64,000 bases of DNA. It comes from Planctomycetaceae bacterium (GTDB taxonomy: Bacteria; Planctomycetota; Planctomycetia; Pirellulales; Lacipirellulaceae). The DNA lies in the NCBI GenBank assembly GCA_002702655.1, contig PABB01000067.1, positions 1 through 64,000 of the forward strand, in the 5' to 3' direction. Made by a program: the position numbers and the translations under genes. Below the pieces are notes generated by a model, which worked only from the letters and a program-made list of their open reading frames with translations, had not been told where the DNA came from and did not search any database. Shown in pieces: positions 41,173 through 51,200 of this stretch (position 1 is its first letter; every line of letters begins with the position of its first letter).

Positions 41173-43209
41173 ATGAAGATCCTCCGCCAAACATTCTCGC
41201 GCGACAGCACGTGTCTGCTGGACGTGGATGCCGATGGCGTCAAGTCGGTCTTCGAGCAGGCGATCGATCAACTTGTGGATTGCAAGCTGGCGGCGCCCGG
41301 CGCACGGGACGAACTCATTGAGGGCTTGTTTGCGCGCGAGCGGGCCTCCTCCACGGCCATCGGCCACGCCGTGGCGGTGCCGCACTGTTATCTCGACAGC
41401 ATGATCGAGCCGCTGGTGGTGTTCGTGCGGCTCAGCCACCCGTTGAACCTGGGTGCCCCCGATCACATTGCCACCCGGTTCTTCTTCATCCTGTTGGGCC
41501 CCAAGTCGGCCGCCGCCGGCCACTTGGATACGCTGGCGCTGATTGCCCGACTTATGTCCGACGACGAGTTTCGCTACGACCTGGGCGCTGCGGGCGACAC
41601 GGACGGCCTGTCGCGGTCGCTGGAACGGGCCGCGGCGCGTGCGGCGGTGAAAACGACGCCCGAGACCACGGTGCCCGACGACCTGGCGTACACCGGTCGG
41701 TTCTGCGGCGGATTGATCGACGACGTCAAGCGCCGGTTGCCGCTGTACGCGCGCGACTTTCGCGACGGCTTGCATCCCAAATCACTCGCGTCGGTCCTGT
41801 TTCTGTTCTTCGCCTGCCTGGCGCCGACGGTCACGTTCGGCGGCGTCATGTCGGTGGAAACGGGCGGACAGATTGGCGCGGTGGAGATGCTCGCCGCGAC
41901 CGCGCTGGGCGGCGTGGTCTACGCGCTGTTGTCCGCCCAGCCGCTGTTGATCCTTGGAGGAACGGGCCCGCTACTGGTGTTCATTGCCATCCTGTACCGT
42001 TCGTGCCAGGAACTGGCGCTCCCCTTTCTGCCGACATACGCCTGGGTCGGCCTGTGGACCGCACTATTTACGCTGCTGCTCGCCGCGACCGACGCGAGTT
42101 GCTTGATGCGGTTCTTCACGCGGTTCACGTACGAAATCTTCGCCGCGCTGATCTCCGTGATCTTTATCTACAAGGCGATCCAATCGCTCGTGGAAATCTT
42201 TCACGACCTGGACGTTCGCCAGCACCACGACACGGCCCTGCTGTCGCTGTTGTTGGCGCTGGGTACGTTTTACGTGGCGATCGCCCTGCAGGGCATCCGC
42301 CGCGGCCGGTATCTGCTGCCGTGGATTCGCGAATTCCTCGCCGATTTCGGCCCCACGATCGCCATCGCGGCGATGACCTTGGTCGCGTTTCGACTGCATG
42401 AGGTCGATCTGGACGTGCTGCCGGCGCCCGACAAGTTCGGAACCACGGCCGGCCGACCGTGGCTGGTCGACATCTTTGCGGCCCCCATGTGGGTTCGCTT
42501 CGCCGCGATCGGCCCCGCCATCCTGGGCGCGATCCTGGTGTATCTGGATCAGAACATCACGGCGCGGCTGGTGAACGCCCCCGATCACAAGCTGCAAAAA
42601 GGGGGCGGGTACCACCTGGACCTGGCCGTCGTGGGTTTGTTGGTCGGTTTCCTGTCGCTGTTCGGCCTGCCGTGGCTGGTCGCGGCCACGGTGCGATCGC
42701 TCAATCACGTGCGCAGCCTGGCTACCACGGAGGAAGTCGTCGACAGCAGCGGCGAGCGGCGCGACGACATCCTGCACGTCCGCGAGACGCGCGTCACCGG
42801 GTTGGCCATCCACCTGATGATGGGCGCCTCGCTGCTGCTGTTACCCGTGCTGAAGATCGTGCCGCTGGCCGTGCTGTACGGGTTGTTCCTGTTCATGGGC
42901 GTGGTGTCGATGCGCGGCAACCAGTTTTTCCAGCGGCTGAGCCTGTGGATCATGGAGCCGTCGCTGTACCCGGCCACCCACGTCATCCGCCGCGTGCAAA
43001 TCGGGGCCGTCCATGCTTACACCGCGATCCAGTTGGCCTGCCTGGCTGCGCTGTGGTTCGTGAAAGAAAGCCCGCTCGGCTTGCTCTTCCCGCTGTTCAT
43101 CGCCTTGCTGGCGCCGGTGCGATTCCTGTTGCCGCGCTGGTTCCGCAAGGAGGATTTGCAGGTGCTGGATGGCGACGAAATCAACGAGGACGAGGACTTA
43201 TGGGGATAA
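41173..43209 (+). CDS. SLC4-type bicarbonate/anion transporter with N-terminal PTS EIIA-like domain
   Basis: 678 residues. Residues 1-150 form an EIIA domain of the fructose/mannitol type (ELIEGLFARERASSTAIGHA, VAVPHCYLD) with the phosphorylatable histidine of this family at H71. Residues about 184-665 are a band-3-type transporter with near-canonical SLC4 motifs: FFACLAPTVTFGG, GGTGPLLVF, YLDQNITARLVN, LQKGGGYHLDLAVVG, FGLPWLVAATVRSLNH, RVTGLAIHLMMG and VLYGLFLFMGVVSMRG. Predicted inner-membrane transport of bicarbonate or another anion. Band 3 itself has a cytosolic domain with an EIIA-like fold, so the arrangement mirrors animal SLC4 proteins. Whether H71 is phosphorylated is unknown; no HPr or EI gene is in the window. 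Confidence 0.9.
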   Translation: MKILRQTFSRDSTCLLDVDADGVKSVFEQAIDQLVDCKLAAPGARDELIEGLFARERASSTAIGHAVAVPHCYLDSMIEPLVVFVRLSHPLNLGAPDHIATRFFFILLGPKSAAAGHLDTLALIARLMSDDEFRYDLGAAGDTDGLSRSLERAAARAAVKTTPETTVPDDLAYTGRFCGGLIDDVKRRLPLYARDFRDGLHPKSLASVLFLFFACLAPTVTFGGVMSVETGGQIGAVEMLAATALGGVVYALLSAQPLLILGGTGPLLVFIAILYRSCQELALPFLPTYAWVGLWTALFTLLLAATDASCLMRFFTRFTYEIFAALISVIFIYKAIQSLVEIFHDLDVRQHHDTALLSLLLALGTFYVAIALQGIRRGRYLLPWIREFLADFGPTIAIAAMTLVAFRLHEVDLDVLPAPDKFGTTAGRPWLVDIFAAPMWVRFAAIGPAILGAILVYLDQNITARLVNAPDHKLQKGGGYHLDLAVVGLLVGFLSLFGLPWLVAATVRSLNHVRSLATTEEVVDSSGERRDDILHVRETRVTGLAIHLMMGASLLLLPVLKIVPLAVLYGLFLFMGVVSMRGNQFFQRLSLWIMEPSLYPATHVIRRVQIGAVHAYTAIQLACLAALWFVKESPLGLLFPLFIALLAPVRFLLPRWFRKEDLQVLDGDEINEDEDLWG

Positions 43210-43238
43210 GCGGACCATGAAACGGCGGACAAGAGTCT

Positions 43239-43259
43239 GCGACGCGACAATCGCGTCGC
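43239..43259. repeat. Short perfect hairpin
   Basis: GCGACGCGA-CAA-TCGCGTCGC, 30 bases after the SLC4 gene and 26 before the next. No T-tract, so it is not a classical terminator; it may be one half of a REP-like unit. Confidence 0.35.
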
Positions 43260-43284
43260 CTACGTTGCCGATGGCGAGTCGAGT

Positions 43285-43656
43285 ATGCCGCGGTTCAGGC
43301 TGAAATCGCTGATGCTTGCCGTCTCTCTCCTAGCAGGCATGCTGGGCGCTTGGCAATGGCTCATTCGAGCGGAGCGTTTCGTGATCGACGACGATGGGGT
43401 CGGCGAACACCACAGGTTCGAGGCGATGTCCTTGTTGCGCAGCCCCACGTCGCTGGCCATTCGCTTTCATGGCGAGATCGACGGAACAGCGGAGTTCGTA
43501 ACCCACGGCGGCAACGTCACGACGCCTGTTGGTCCCGGCAAATTCGACGTTCGAATTCGCGAGGACCAGTACGAATCGCGAAGCTTCATCGAGTATCGTC
43601 CTCAAGGTGCGACGACGGGGCGAGTTGTGATCTCTTGTCGTTTCGGCTACTTGTGA
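43285..43656 (+). CDS. Small membrane-anchored protein, possibly truncated
   Basis: 123 residues. N-terminus MPRFRLKSLMLAVSLLAGML has the basic R-F-R-L stretch followed by one membrane helix that also occurs in the protein at 17677-18333. The rest is short and beta-rich (FRFEAMSLLR-like and KFDVRIREDQYESRSF). Function unknown. Coding-like sequence continues beyond the stop in the +1 frame (see the next entry), so the true protein may have been longer. Confidence 0.55.
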   Translation: MPRFRLKSLMLAVSLLAGMLGAWQWLIRAERFVIDDDGVGEHHRFEAMSLLRSPTSLAIRFHGEIDGTAEFVTHGGNVTTPVGPGKFDVRIREDQYESRSFIEYRPQGATTGRVVISCRFGYL

Positions 43657-43786
43657 CCGCTTGAGGTTCTGCAGTAGAAGGCCGGTTGCACACTTCGTCG
43701 AGGACGAGCAGGGGCGCCACACGGTCGGAATAGCGATTCCCCGCTTGGGCGTTCGCACTCTGCAATCTGGCCGATTCGAGATGTGA
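43652..43786 (+). pseudogene. Possible frameshifted tail of the preceding gene
   Basis: In the +1 frame relative to the gene at 43285-43656, this stretch reads RRPVAHFVEDEQGRHTVGIA, then IPRLGVRTLQSGRFEM and a stop at 43784-43786. It has the third-position GC bias of real genes here and no start codon with a ribosome binding site. A one-base change near 43640-43655 would join it to the upstream gene. Evidence is compositional only. Confidence 0.3.
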
Positions 43787-43868
43787 TGCTGGCCCGGCGG
43801 TCAAACGACAGAGAAACGGGCGGCGTCAACAATCCCCATCCGCGGTCGCCGGGGGCGGTTTGCACGCT

Positions 43869-44507
43869 CTATCGCCGACGCCAGACAGGAACCGCCACGG
43901 CGATCGCCCCCAACAGTGCCAGGACGCCCGCCCCTGGCTCGGGGGTGGCAAGCTGCAGCGAGGTCACCTGGAAGGAAACCACGCCACCTGCTGCGCCTTG
44001 GTAATGCAGCCCTGAACGGTCGAGATCGAACGCGGCGAGATCGGGCGGGACGAGGGGCAAGGCGTCCGATGAAAATGCAGTCATGGTGGAGTCATGAAGA
44101 TTGAGCGTAAAGATAAACGGCACAATGTTTGGTACAAGCTCCGGCCCTGACGGCGTGCCCACGAAGACGTTGTAGACATCTGTGTTATTGTTGCGATTGG
44201 CGACGGTGATGTCCGTGCCGGGGCCGCTTGCGGTCAATGTGTAGTCGCCGCCAAAGATCGCCTCTAAGGAAATCAGGTAAAGGTATCGTCCGTATTCGTC
44301 GCTCGAATCCCAGTCTGCGCTCGTCGATTCAAACGTATATCTGCCAACCACGGATTCGCCGACGGAGAACTCTGCCGAGACCTCGTCAGGAACCTCCGTC
44401 ACCTCCCCCCGAAACTCAAACGTAATGGGCTCGGCGCGGGCGGCGCTCGTCAACGCGGCGAGCGCGACCGCGAAACACGACATCGGCAACACGGGCGTGC
44501 GGGACAT
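43869..44507 (-). CDS. PEP-CTERM sorting-domain exoprotein
   Basis: 212 residues from ATG 44507, with AGGAG eight bases upstream. Signal peptide (1-25, ending SAARAEP). The mature domain is beta-rich (FEFRGEVTEVPDEV, YTFESTSADWDSSDEYGRYL) and unassigned. The C-terminus is a PEP-CTERM signal: TPEPG, a hydrophobic helix (LALLGAIAVAVPVW) and terminal RRR. Such proteins are processed by exosortase and usually end up on the surface or in exopolysaccharide; no exosortase gene is in the window. Confidence 0.88.
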   Translation of the reverse strand: MSRTPVLPMSCFAVALAALTSAARAEPITFEFRGEVTEVPDEVSAEFSVGESVVGRYTFESTSADWDSSDEYGRYLYLISLEAIFGGDYTLTASGPGTDITVANRNNNTDVYNVFVGTPSGPELVPNIVPFIFTLNLHDSTMTAFSSDALPLVPPDLAAFDLDRSGLHYQGAAGGVVSFQVTSLQLATPEPGAGVLALLGAIAVAVPVWRRR

Positions 44508-44635
44508 CGGGCATCTCCTGCTTCGATTGTAAGATCTTTGGCGAACGCGCCGCACGTCGCCGGCTTCAAGACAAGCTATCACGCACGAGTCCGCCCTGGA
44601 ATCGGAGCGGCTGGCGGTGCGCACGAGGCAATCCA

Positions 44636-45496
44636 CTACTCGCCTCGCAACGTCCATCGTAACGCCGTCGGCCGATACGCGGCAACCAAATCGGCGGTCG
44701 ATTCATAGCGGCGCGCTGGGACGAGCATCGCCGGCGCCTGCAGTTCGATCTCCGGCGGAGTAAAGATCCACGGCAGGGCCGTTGCGGCGCCGTGGCCGTC
44801 CACCGGCGCCGCGTATTGCACGGTCGTCTCCAGCGTCGTGCCTTCCCCCACGTGGAACGGGCCGCAGGCGAATGCTTCCTCGGTCGGCGCGGCCGCGTCG
44901 CCGCCCGGGCAGCCGCAGCAGAACCACAGGCTAAGAGAATCGAACGCCCACAACGCGTCGGCCGCCTGCTCCGCCAGCGCGTCGGTGTGAACCCGCGGGG
45001 CGGCGAACTTCCACTCGTCGAGATACATGTCGCGGGCCCGGTCCTGGGTGGCCCGCCACAGAGCGGCCAACGGCTGCTGGGAGAACGTTTCGCTGCGGTC
45101 GAGCAACCGCCGGAAGTGCCCGCCGACCATCCACGCGGCCAGCGGTCCCTCTTCGGCCGCCGCAGCGATCGAACCCGACCAGATCCGCAGTGCGTCGCCG
45201 ATCGGCATTTCGGTGAACGAGTACGGCCGGCCGTGCTCGGGGTCGAGCTGGGGGGCGTCCTGCCAGCCGCGCCAGCCGTCGTCGTGGCGATGGACCGCGG
45301 CGATGATTTGCTGGCGCACCGCCTCCATTGCCGGGGATTGCGCCTCGGCCATGGCCGCTTCGTCGGCGCCCAGTCCCAACAGCAGGTGCGGCCTAGCGGC
45401 CGCCGCTAAGGCGCCGCTGATTCGCGCGTGCTCGACCTGCGAGATGAGCAGCCATCCCGGCGACCCGTCGGCAAGCGTGGCGTCGCGGCGAATCAC
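44636..45496 (-). CDS. DUF3891-family protein
   Basis: 286 residues, starting at a GTG. WLLISQVEHARISGALA near the N-terminus, IAAVHRHDDGWRGW and SFTEMPIG are characteristic of DUF3891. The H-x-H-D-D-G-W motif looks like a metal site, recalling HD-type helical proteins, but no activity is known. Located between the aldolase gene, which has its own terminator, and the PEP-CTERM gene on the same strand. Confidence 0.8.
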   Translation of the reverse strand: MIRRDATLADGSPGWLLISQVEHARISGALAAAARPHLLLGLGADEAAMAEAQSPAMEAVRQQIIAAVHRHDDGWRGWQDAPQLDPEHGRPYSFTEMPIGDALRIWSGSIAAAAEEGPLAAWMVGGHFRRLLDRSETFSQQPLAALWRATQDRARDMYLDEWKFAAPRVHTDALAEQAADALWAFDSLSLWFCCGCPGGDAAAPTEEAFACGPFHVGEGTTLETTVQYAAPVDGHGAATALPWIFTPPEIELQAPAMLVPARRYESTADLVAAYRPTALRWTLRGE

Positions 45497-45525
45497 AGCG
45501 CGTAACCGGTGCGAGGGAGATCTGG

Positions 45526-45565
45526 AAAAGCAGCCGTCCCGACCGCCAAACGGCGACCGGGACGG
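45526..45565 (-). terminator. Rho-independent terminator after the aldolase gene
   Basis: On the minus strand: stem CCGTCCCGGTCGCC, loop GTTT, near-complement GGCGGTCGGGACGG, followed by CTGCTTTT. Lies about 48 bases after the aldolase stop and 30 bases before the DUF3891 start. Confidence 0.75.
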
Positions 45566-45612
45566 CGATTAACGCTCAAGACGTCGTCGCGGCCGCGGGG
45601 CCGCAGCAACGC

Positions 45613-46650
45613 TTACTTGTAGTAGCTGGCGAACTGCTCGATCGACATCGGCTTGATCTTGCCGGCGTTGCCCGCCTGGCCGAAAGCCGTCATGCGAGCC
45701 ACGCACACGTCCTTCATCGCCGCACGGGCCGGCTTCAGGTAGTCGCGGGGATCGAACTTCTCGGGCGTCTCGGCAAACACCTTGCGGATGGCGCCGGTAA
45801 TCGCCAAGCGGTTGTCGGTGTCGACGTTCACCTTGCGCACGCCGTGCTTGATGCCTTTTTGGATCTCTTCGACCGGCACGCCGAAGGTCGGGTTCAGCTT
45901 CCCGCCGTACTTGTTGATGATGTCCTGCAATTCCTGCGGCACGCTGCTGGAGCCGTGCATGACCAGGTGGCAGTTGGGCAGCCGCTTGTGAATCTCTTCG
46001 ATCGTGCCCATCGCCAACACGTCGCCGGTCGGCTTTTCGGTGAACTTGTAGGCGCCGTGGCTGGTGCCGATGGCCACCGCCAGCGCGTCCACGCCAGTCT
46101 CGGCGACGAACTTCTCGGCTTCTTCGGGATCGGTCAGCAACTGATCATGCGACAGCTTGCCGGTGGCGCCATGGCCGTCTTCCTGCTCGCCTTCGCCGCT
46201 GACCAGCGAGCCCAGGCAACCCAGCTCGCCCTCGACCGACACGCCCAGCTTGTGAGCCGCGTCGACCACTTCCTTGGTCACCTTGACGTTGTATTCATAG
46301 CTGGCGGGGGTCTTGCCGTCGGCTTCCAGCGAGCCGTCCATCATGACGCTGGTGAAGCCGTTTTCGATGGCGCTTTTGCAGGTCTCGGGGCTGTTGCCGT
46401 GATCCTGGTGCATGGCCATCGGGATGCTGGGGTACAACTCGGCGGCGGCCAGCATCAGGTGCCGCAGATAGTTGTCCTGCGAGTAGCTGCGGGCGCCACG
46501 GCTGGCCTGCACGATCACCGGCGAATCCGTCTCCTGGGCCGCTTCCATGATGGCCTGGATCTGCTCCATGTTGTTCACGTTGAACGCGGCCAATCCATAA
46601 TCGTTTTCGGCAGCGTGGTCCAGCAGCAGACGCATGGGAACCAAGGGCAT
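45613..46650 (-). CDS. fba: Class II fructose-bisphosphate aldolase
   Basis: 345 residues from ATG 46650. Zinc-dependent aldolase of glycolysis and gluconeogenesis. Catalytic D83 and zinc ligand H84 are in [11 protein letters not shown]; further zinc ligands are H198 (GTSHGAYKF) and H232 (VMHGSSSVP); [10 protein letters not shown] and [10 protein letters not shown] are substrate and cation-site motifs. The GTSHGAYK and length fit the type-B class II group. AAGGAG-type sequence precedes the start. Strong terminator downstream. Confidence 0.95.
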   Translation of the reverse strand: MPLVPMRLLLDHAAENDYGLAAFNVNNMEQIQAIMEAAQETDSPVIVQASRGARSYSQDNYLRHLMLAAAELYPSIPMAMHQDHGNSPETCKSAIENGFTSVMMDGSLEADGKTPASYEYNVKVTKEVVDAAHKLGVSVEGELGCLGSLVSGEGEQEDGHGATGKLSHDQLLTDPEEAEKFVAETGVDALAVAIGTSHGAYKFTEKPTGDVLAMGTIEEIHKRLPNCHLVMHGSSSVPQELQDIINKYGGKLNPTFGVPVEEIQKGIKHGVRKVNVDTDNRLAITGAIRKVFAETPEKFDPRDYLKPARAAMKDVCVARMTAFGQAGNAGKIKPMSIEQFASYYK

Positions 46651-46840
46651 GGCAGGGGCTCCTTCGAGGCGGGAGGGGGGCAAGATGGTGGGTAGATGAC
46701 CAGTGGCAACGGCCGCATTCTACCACCGTTGGGCCGACTCGCGCAGGGGTCGAAACAGCGCGGAGACGCTCCGCAGCGGGGCCGCTCGGGCCGTGCGGAA
46801 TGGCGCACTGTGTCGGCGCCCTTGGCCGAGGCCGCCACGC

Positions 46841-47686
46841 TCACTTCTCGGCCAGAATCTCGCTCTCGGGCACCTTGGCCACGCGGATCAGCACCAGCCG
46901 GCCGTCGCCGCTGGCCCCGGCGGCGTGAAAGGCGGCGCCCAGGCTGCCCGGGGCGTCGTCCAGCCCGCCCAGCAGCAGCGCATCGCCGGGGGCCAGTTCC
47001 GCCTCGATCCGCAACGCGGGAAACGGCTCGCGATCCCGCGACGCCGTGAACATGAAGGCGCCTTGCTGCCCGCCGGTCACGCGGTTGCGGATGTCGCCGT
47101 GTTGCAACTCGGGAGTGACCTGCAGACGTACCCGCTGACCCGACTCGGGCGAGGCTTTGACCAGATAGGTCGGCTGCACGGGGGCGTAGCTCTGACCGTG
47201 GACCGTCTCGTCGCTGATCAACAGATCGAGCGACTCGCGCAGCGGGCCGACGTGCGTTTGCATCTCCTGCTGGGAGACGAGCTGCCGGATTTGCTTGGTC
47301 ACCGGCGGCGCGACCGATTGCTCGTCGACGACGCGCTCGGCCGAAGCATCCGTTGCCTCGTCGGCCAACTGCAGCATGCCAGCCAGCGCGGCAGGCATCG
47401 AGTTGCCGACCACGCCCGCGCGTAGTCCGTTGGCGAGCAGCCGGGTTCGCAGGTCGGCGTCCAAGAACTGCTCGTCGACGGCCGCCCAGGCGGCCGCAGC
47501 CGTGGCGACCTGCTCCGGCGGGACGCGGACCTGGTACACCTCCAGCACGACCTGGTCGCGGCGCACGGGGCTCGACTTCAGCAGCGCGTCGAGCGCCGCA
47601 GTCGACGGCGGCGCGACGCTGTGACAGCCGCACAACGCATGAGCAACCGCAACCAATGCAGCGACAATGCCAGGAGAAGCGCGCAT
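46841..47686 (-). CDS. Putative lipoprotein of unknown function
   Basis: 281 residues. The N-terminus MRASPGIVAALVAVAHALCG is a lipoprotein signal with a usable lipobox (L-C-G-C, Cys21). The rest is mixed alpha/beta: RRDQVVLEVYQVRVPPEQV early, then SAGQ-like beta strands late (VRLQVTPELQHGDIRNRV, GDALLLGGLDDAPGSLG). QVVLEVYQVRVP resembles the periplasmic repeats of secretin-associated proteins only loosely. No recognised family. Upstream of the aldolase on the same strand, 190 bases apart. Confidence 0.65.
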   Translation of the reverse strand: MRASPGIVAALVAVAHALCGCHSVAPPSTAALDALLKSSPVRRDQVVLEVYQVRVPPEQVATAAAAWAAVDEQFLDADLRTRLLANGLRAGVVGNSMPAALAGMLQLADEATDASAERVVDEQSVAPPVTKQIRQLVSQQEMQTHVGPLRESLDLLISDETVHGQSYAPVQPTYLVKASPESGQRVRLQVTPELQHGDIRNRVTGGQQGAFMFTASRDREPFPALRIEAELAPGDALLLGGLDDAPGSLGAAFHAAGASGDGRLVLIRVAKVPESEILAEK

Positions 47687-48211
47687 GCAACAATCGCGGC
47701 GGAGGGCGAGTGAGGGACCGGCGTGAGGAACGTGACCCGCGGAGGATAGGCGCCCAGCGGAGCGCCAGCAATGCCGAAATGCGCCAGCACTGCTAGCTCG
47801 CCCGCAGCCGATCTCGAAGCTGGTTCTTCAAGCCGCCCCAGGCCAAAGCTGCGACTGCACGCCGCCTCGCGCTGCGGCCGCCGGGCGCGCCCGACGCCGG
47901 GCGTCATGCGACATGGCATTCCCACTAGATACTTTGCTCGTGCCCGCAATGCGACTGCCATTGCCGCCTCTTGCCGCCGGAACTCGACAAACGTCGCGTG
48001 CCCGCCAGCGCGTCCGCGACAGGATAAAGCATTCGCACCATGCCCCTCGCTTTCACGGAACTCTCTCGCATTTTGCCACGACCTCTCTCTCGCTACGGTC
48101 GATAGAAGGCACTAGCGAAGCGGCGACCCGCAACTCCGCCAGCTCCGCGCATTGCCCCGCCCCGCCCCGATCCGCCCGACGCTTTCCGCGTCATCCCCGG
48201 AGGTTTCGACC
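47687..48211. other. Divergent intergenic region, nothing recognised
   Basis: 525 bases between the lipoprotein gene and the 1413-residue exported protein, transcribed away from each other. No supported reading frame or repeat family. It must contain promoters for both genes. AGGAGG-like CCGGAGG at about 48197-48203 is the ribosome binding site of the large gene. Confidence 0.5.
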
Positions 48212-51200
48212 ATGTCCTTTCGCAACCGCCGTACGACCGCCAGTTTGATGCTGGCTTGCCTGGTGCATTCAACGCTGGCGCCCCCCGTGGCCGCCGACCA
48301 CTTCTTCGGCCGCGTCGTGCGGCTCGTCGAGGAGAAGGAATACAACGGAACGCCGCCGGAGATGTGCGAAGACACTGCGATTGAAGAGCTGGCCGAGAAC
48401 ATCGACTGGCTGGAACACCACATCGATCGCTACGGCTCGGTCGTCGCCAAGCAGCCCGACATCTGGGGCGAGGCGCGACTGACCAAGCACCGCGACGAAT
48501 TCGAGCGGATGCTGTACCAGGAACTCAACCAGTTCCAATTCACGCTGAACGCGGCCATTCGTCAATCGGATTCGTCGTTCGCCGCCGCGGCGCTGGCCCT
48601 GAGCGCCGCCGCAACGAGCCCCGCCGACGATGCGGGCGGAGCCGACGCTGCCGCGACGTCAACGGTCGTCCAGCCGCTGCCAGTCGCCACCACGCAGGAG
48701 CTGGCGAACATGATCCAGCCGTCGGGCGACAATCCGTTCGACGAAGCACTGGAGCTGGGACGGTACGGCGCCGACAAGCTCAGCATCGAGCCGACGGTCT
48801 ACCTCGACCAGCTCTCGCGGTACGTCAACCACCTGCACGAACTGCGACGGATCAACGAGGGCGACGACACGAGCGACTCGCCCGGCTACGCGCTGAATCT
48901 GATCCGCTTGCCGGTATCGATCCTGCCGGGAAAGCTGACCCGCGAAGGCTGGGGCGCCGAGATCACCGTCACCGCCACCCCCGTGCTGTCCGACGACCTG
49001 CTGCCGACCACGTTTCGGAATTTGGTAATCAATGACTTAGTGGATCAGCTGCGCCTGCCGCTAGTGAAGATGGTCGAAGAGAAGGCGTGGCAGTACCCGT
49101 CTAGGGTTGAGGTCGAGACCAAACGAAGAGAGGTCCTGAGAATTGAACAGCAATTGAACACGATTAAATCGCAGAAACAGGATCTATCGCGAACGAAAGC
49201 CGACCTTTCGCGGCAGATCGCCGACATCAAGCGGATTTTGCAGATCCAGGAGTCCGCTCTGGCGCAAGCCAGCACGGCCTACAAGACGATCGCGGCCGCC
49301 GCAGCGACAGTGCCGGACGCAGCGGCGGACCCGGCCGATGGGAATGCGGCCATCGCGAATCGCGCAGCCGGCGTGAGCGAGGCGGCGATTCGAGGTATTG
49401 CTGACAATCTGCAGGAAGCCGGCCTGCAGGAGCAGTTCCTGCGACAAGCGTCGCTTTCCATGCCGGAACTCTTCTCGACAGTCTCGGCAAGCGATGCCCC
49501 GTCGACATCGACCGCCCCGCCCGCGCTCGATCTGGACACGGTCCTGAATTCGGCATTCAGCCAGGGCGCAGACATCGAACAGATCGTGCAGGACGTGACA
49601 AAGAGCATCAACGAGAAGGCGTCCGAAGATGAAGAAGAGTTGAGGCAACAGCTTCTGTACTTGACGGCTTCGCAAGAGAGAGTGGCGAACCAGATCAGCG
49701 CGCTCCAATCACGGTATCAGGAGCTACAGCCACAGCTGCAATCGCAGCAGGAAATGCTCGACAAACTTGAGAAGAAGGGTCTCGATCGCTGGTCGAGCGG
49801 GCTCGCGGGGCCCACGTCGCGGGCTCGTCGGGCGCGGCATCCTCTGGCGCCCTCGGTTGCCATTGGCGTCCTCGACTTCCACTCGCTGAAGGTTGCCGCG
49901 AGACAGTTTTGCCTCGGCTACCGGGGCCGCTACGTCCGCTGGGCAGGCTACCCCGACTGCGATGAGAAGAATTCGACCAAGGAGACGCGCGTCAATATCC
50001 TCGACGCCGAGCGCTGGCTGCATCCTGAGATTGAAGCCGCCTACGAATTGCTCTCCGACCGGACGGTTCTGCCGCTGTGGCATCGTTTCGCTCATCCCAC
50101 GTCGGGGCTGGCTACGGCGATTCGCACCCACCAGCTCAACCCCGATGACCCGCAGGCCGCGGCGCCTGTCGTCAATCTGCGCAACGATTTTTTCGGGCTC
50201 CTGCAGGAGAGCCAGTCGCCGACTGATGGGAATCTCGGCGCGGACCCAGTGCCGCCCCAAGTCGTTCTTCCCGGAGAGATCGACGATTACATGGTCCCAG
50301 CGCCGCCCGCAGAGCGACACGCGCGCAGCACGACCGAAGCCCTCGCCTGGGCCATCATTGTGGAAACCGCCCTCTTGAACGACCGCCTCAACGACGACAT
50401 GCGCAAGACGGCGGTCGCCCGCGGCTGTCACTGTTTGCCGGTCGGCGAGCAGGACCTGACGTTCTTCTTGCCCGCCTCGGCAGCCGCGGCCGATTCGCCG
50501 TTTGCCGAGGAGTTTTTCGCGGCGACCAAAGCGTTTCAGGAGTACGTCAAATGCCGCTGGCCAATCCACGTGTTCGCGCTCGATCCGCGCGAGCAGGACC
50601 AGAACGTGGCCGACTTCTCTGCGCGCCGTCGCGAACTGCAGTTGGCCCTGTCGATGGGCTTCGTCTCCGGCGAAATCAGCGCCAACACGCTGATGAACTA
50701 CTCGCGGCAGCTCGACACCGAGGTGGAAACGATTTCGCTGAACCGCACGATCGCCAGCTTCGGCCACGGCAACGACACGTTCGGCTGGCGGTTCTACCCG
50801 CGAGTCCAGGCGCTCGATCAACCGGGTGCGCTGGGCGCCACCTGGCAGTCGATCCGCGGCACGCCCCGCGACCACGACGTCCGCAAACGCCACCTGGAAC
50901 CCGGCATGCGCGAGTGCGTGGCGGTCGTCATCATGCCCTCGTTCGTGCCGTACGCCGATTTCGACGTCCGCACCAACTGGTTCCGCCTGACCAATCCGAA
51001 GAACGCGGCGCTCACGATGCGGGATTCGGTGAAGCTCAGCAAGGCGATCACCGCCATGCGACGCTCGCGGGCGCAATGCGCTCGTTGCGCTCATTGCTAC
51101 CGTCCGGGCGAGGTCGACCGCTTGATGAAGCGCGTTCACCAACTTGACCGCGAATTGCCGCTGCAGACGATGCGCAGCCAGATTCCGTACGAAAACACAT

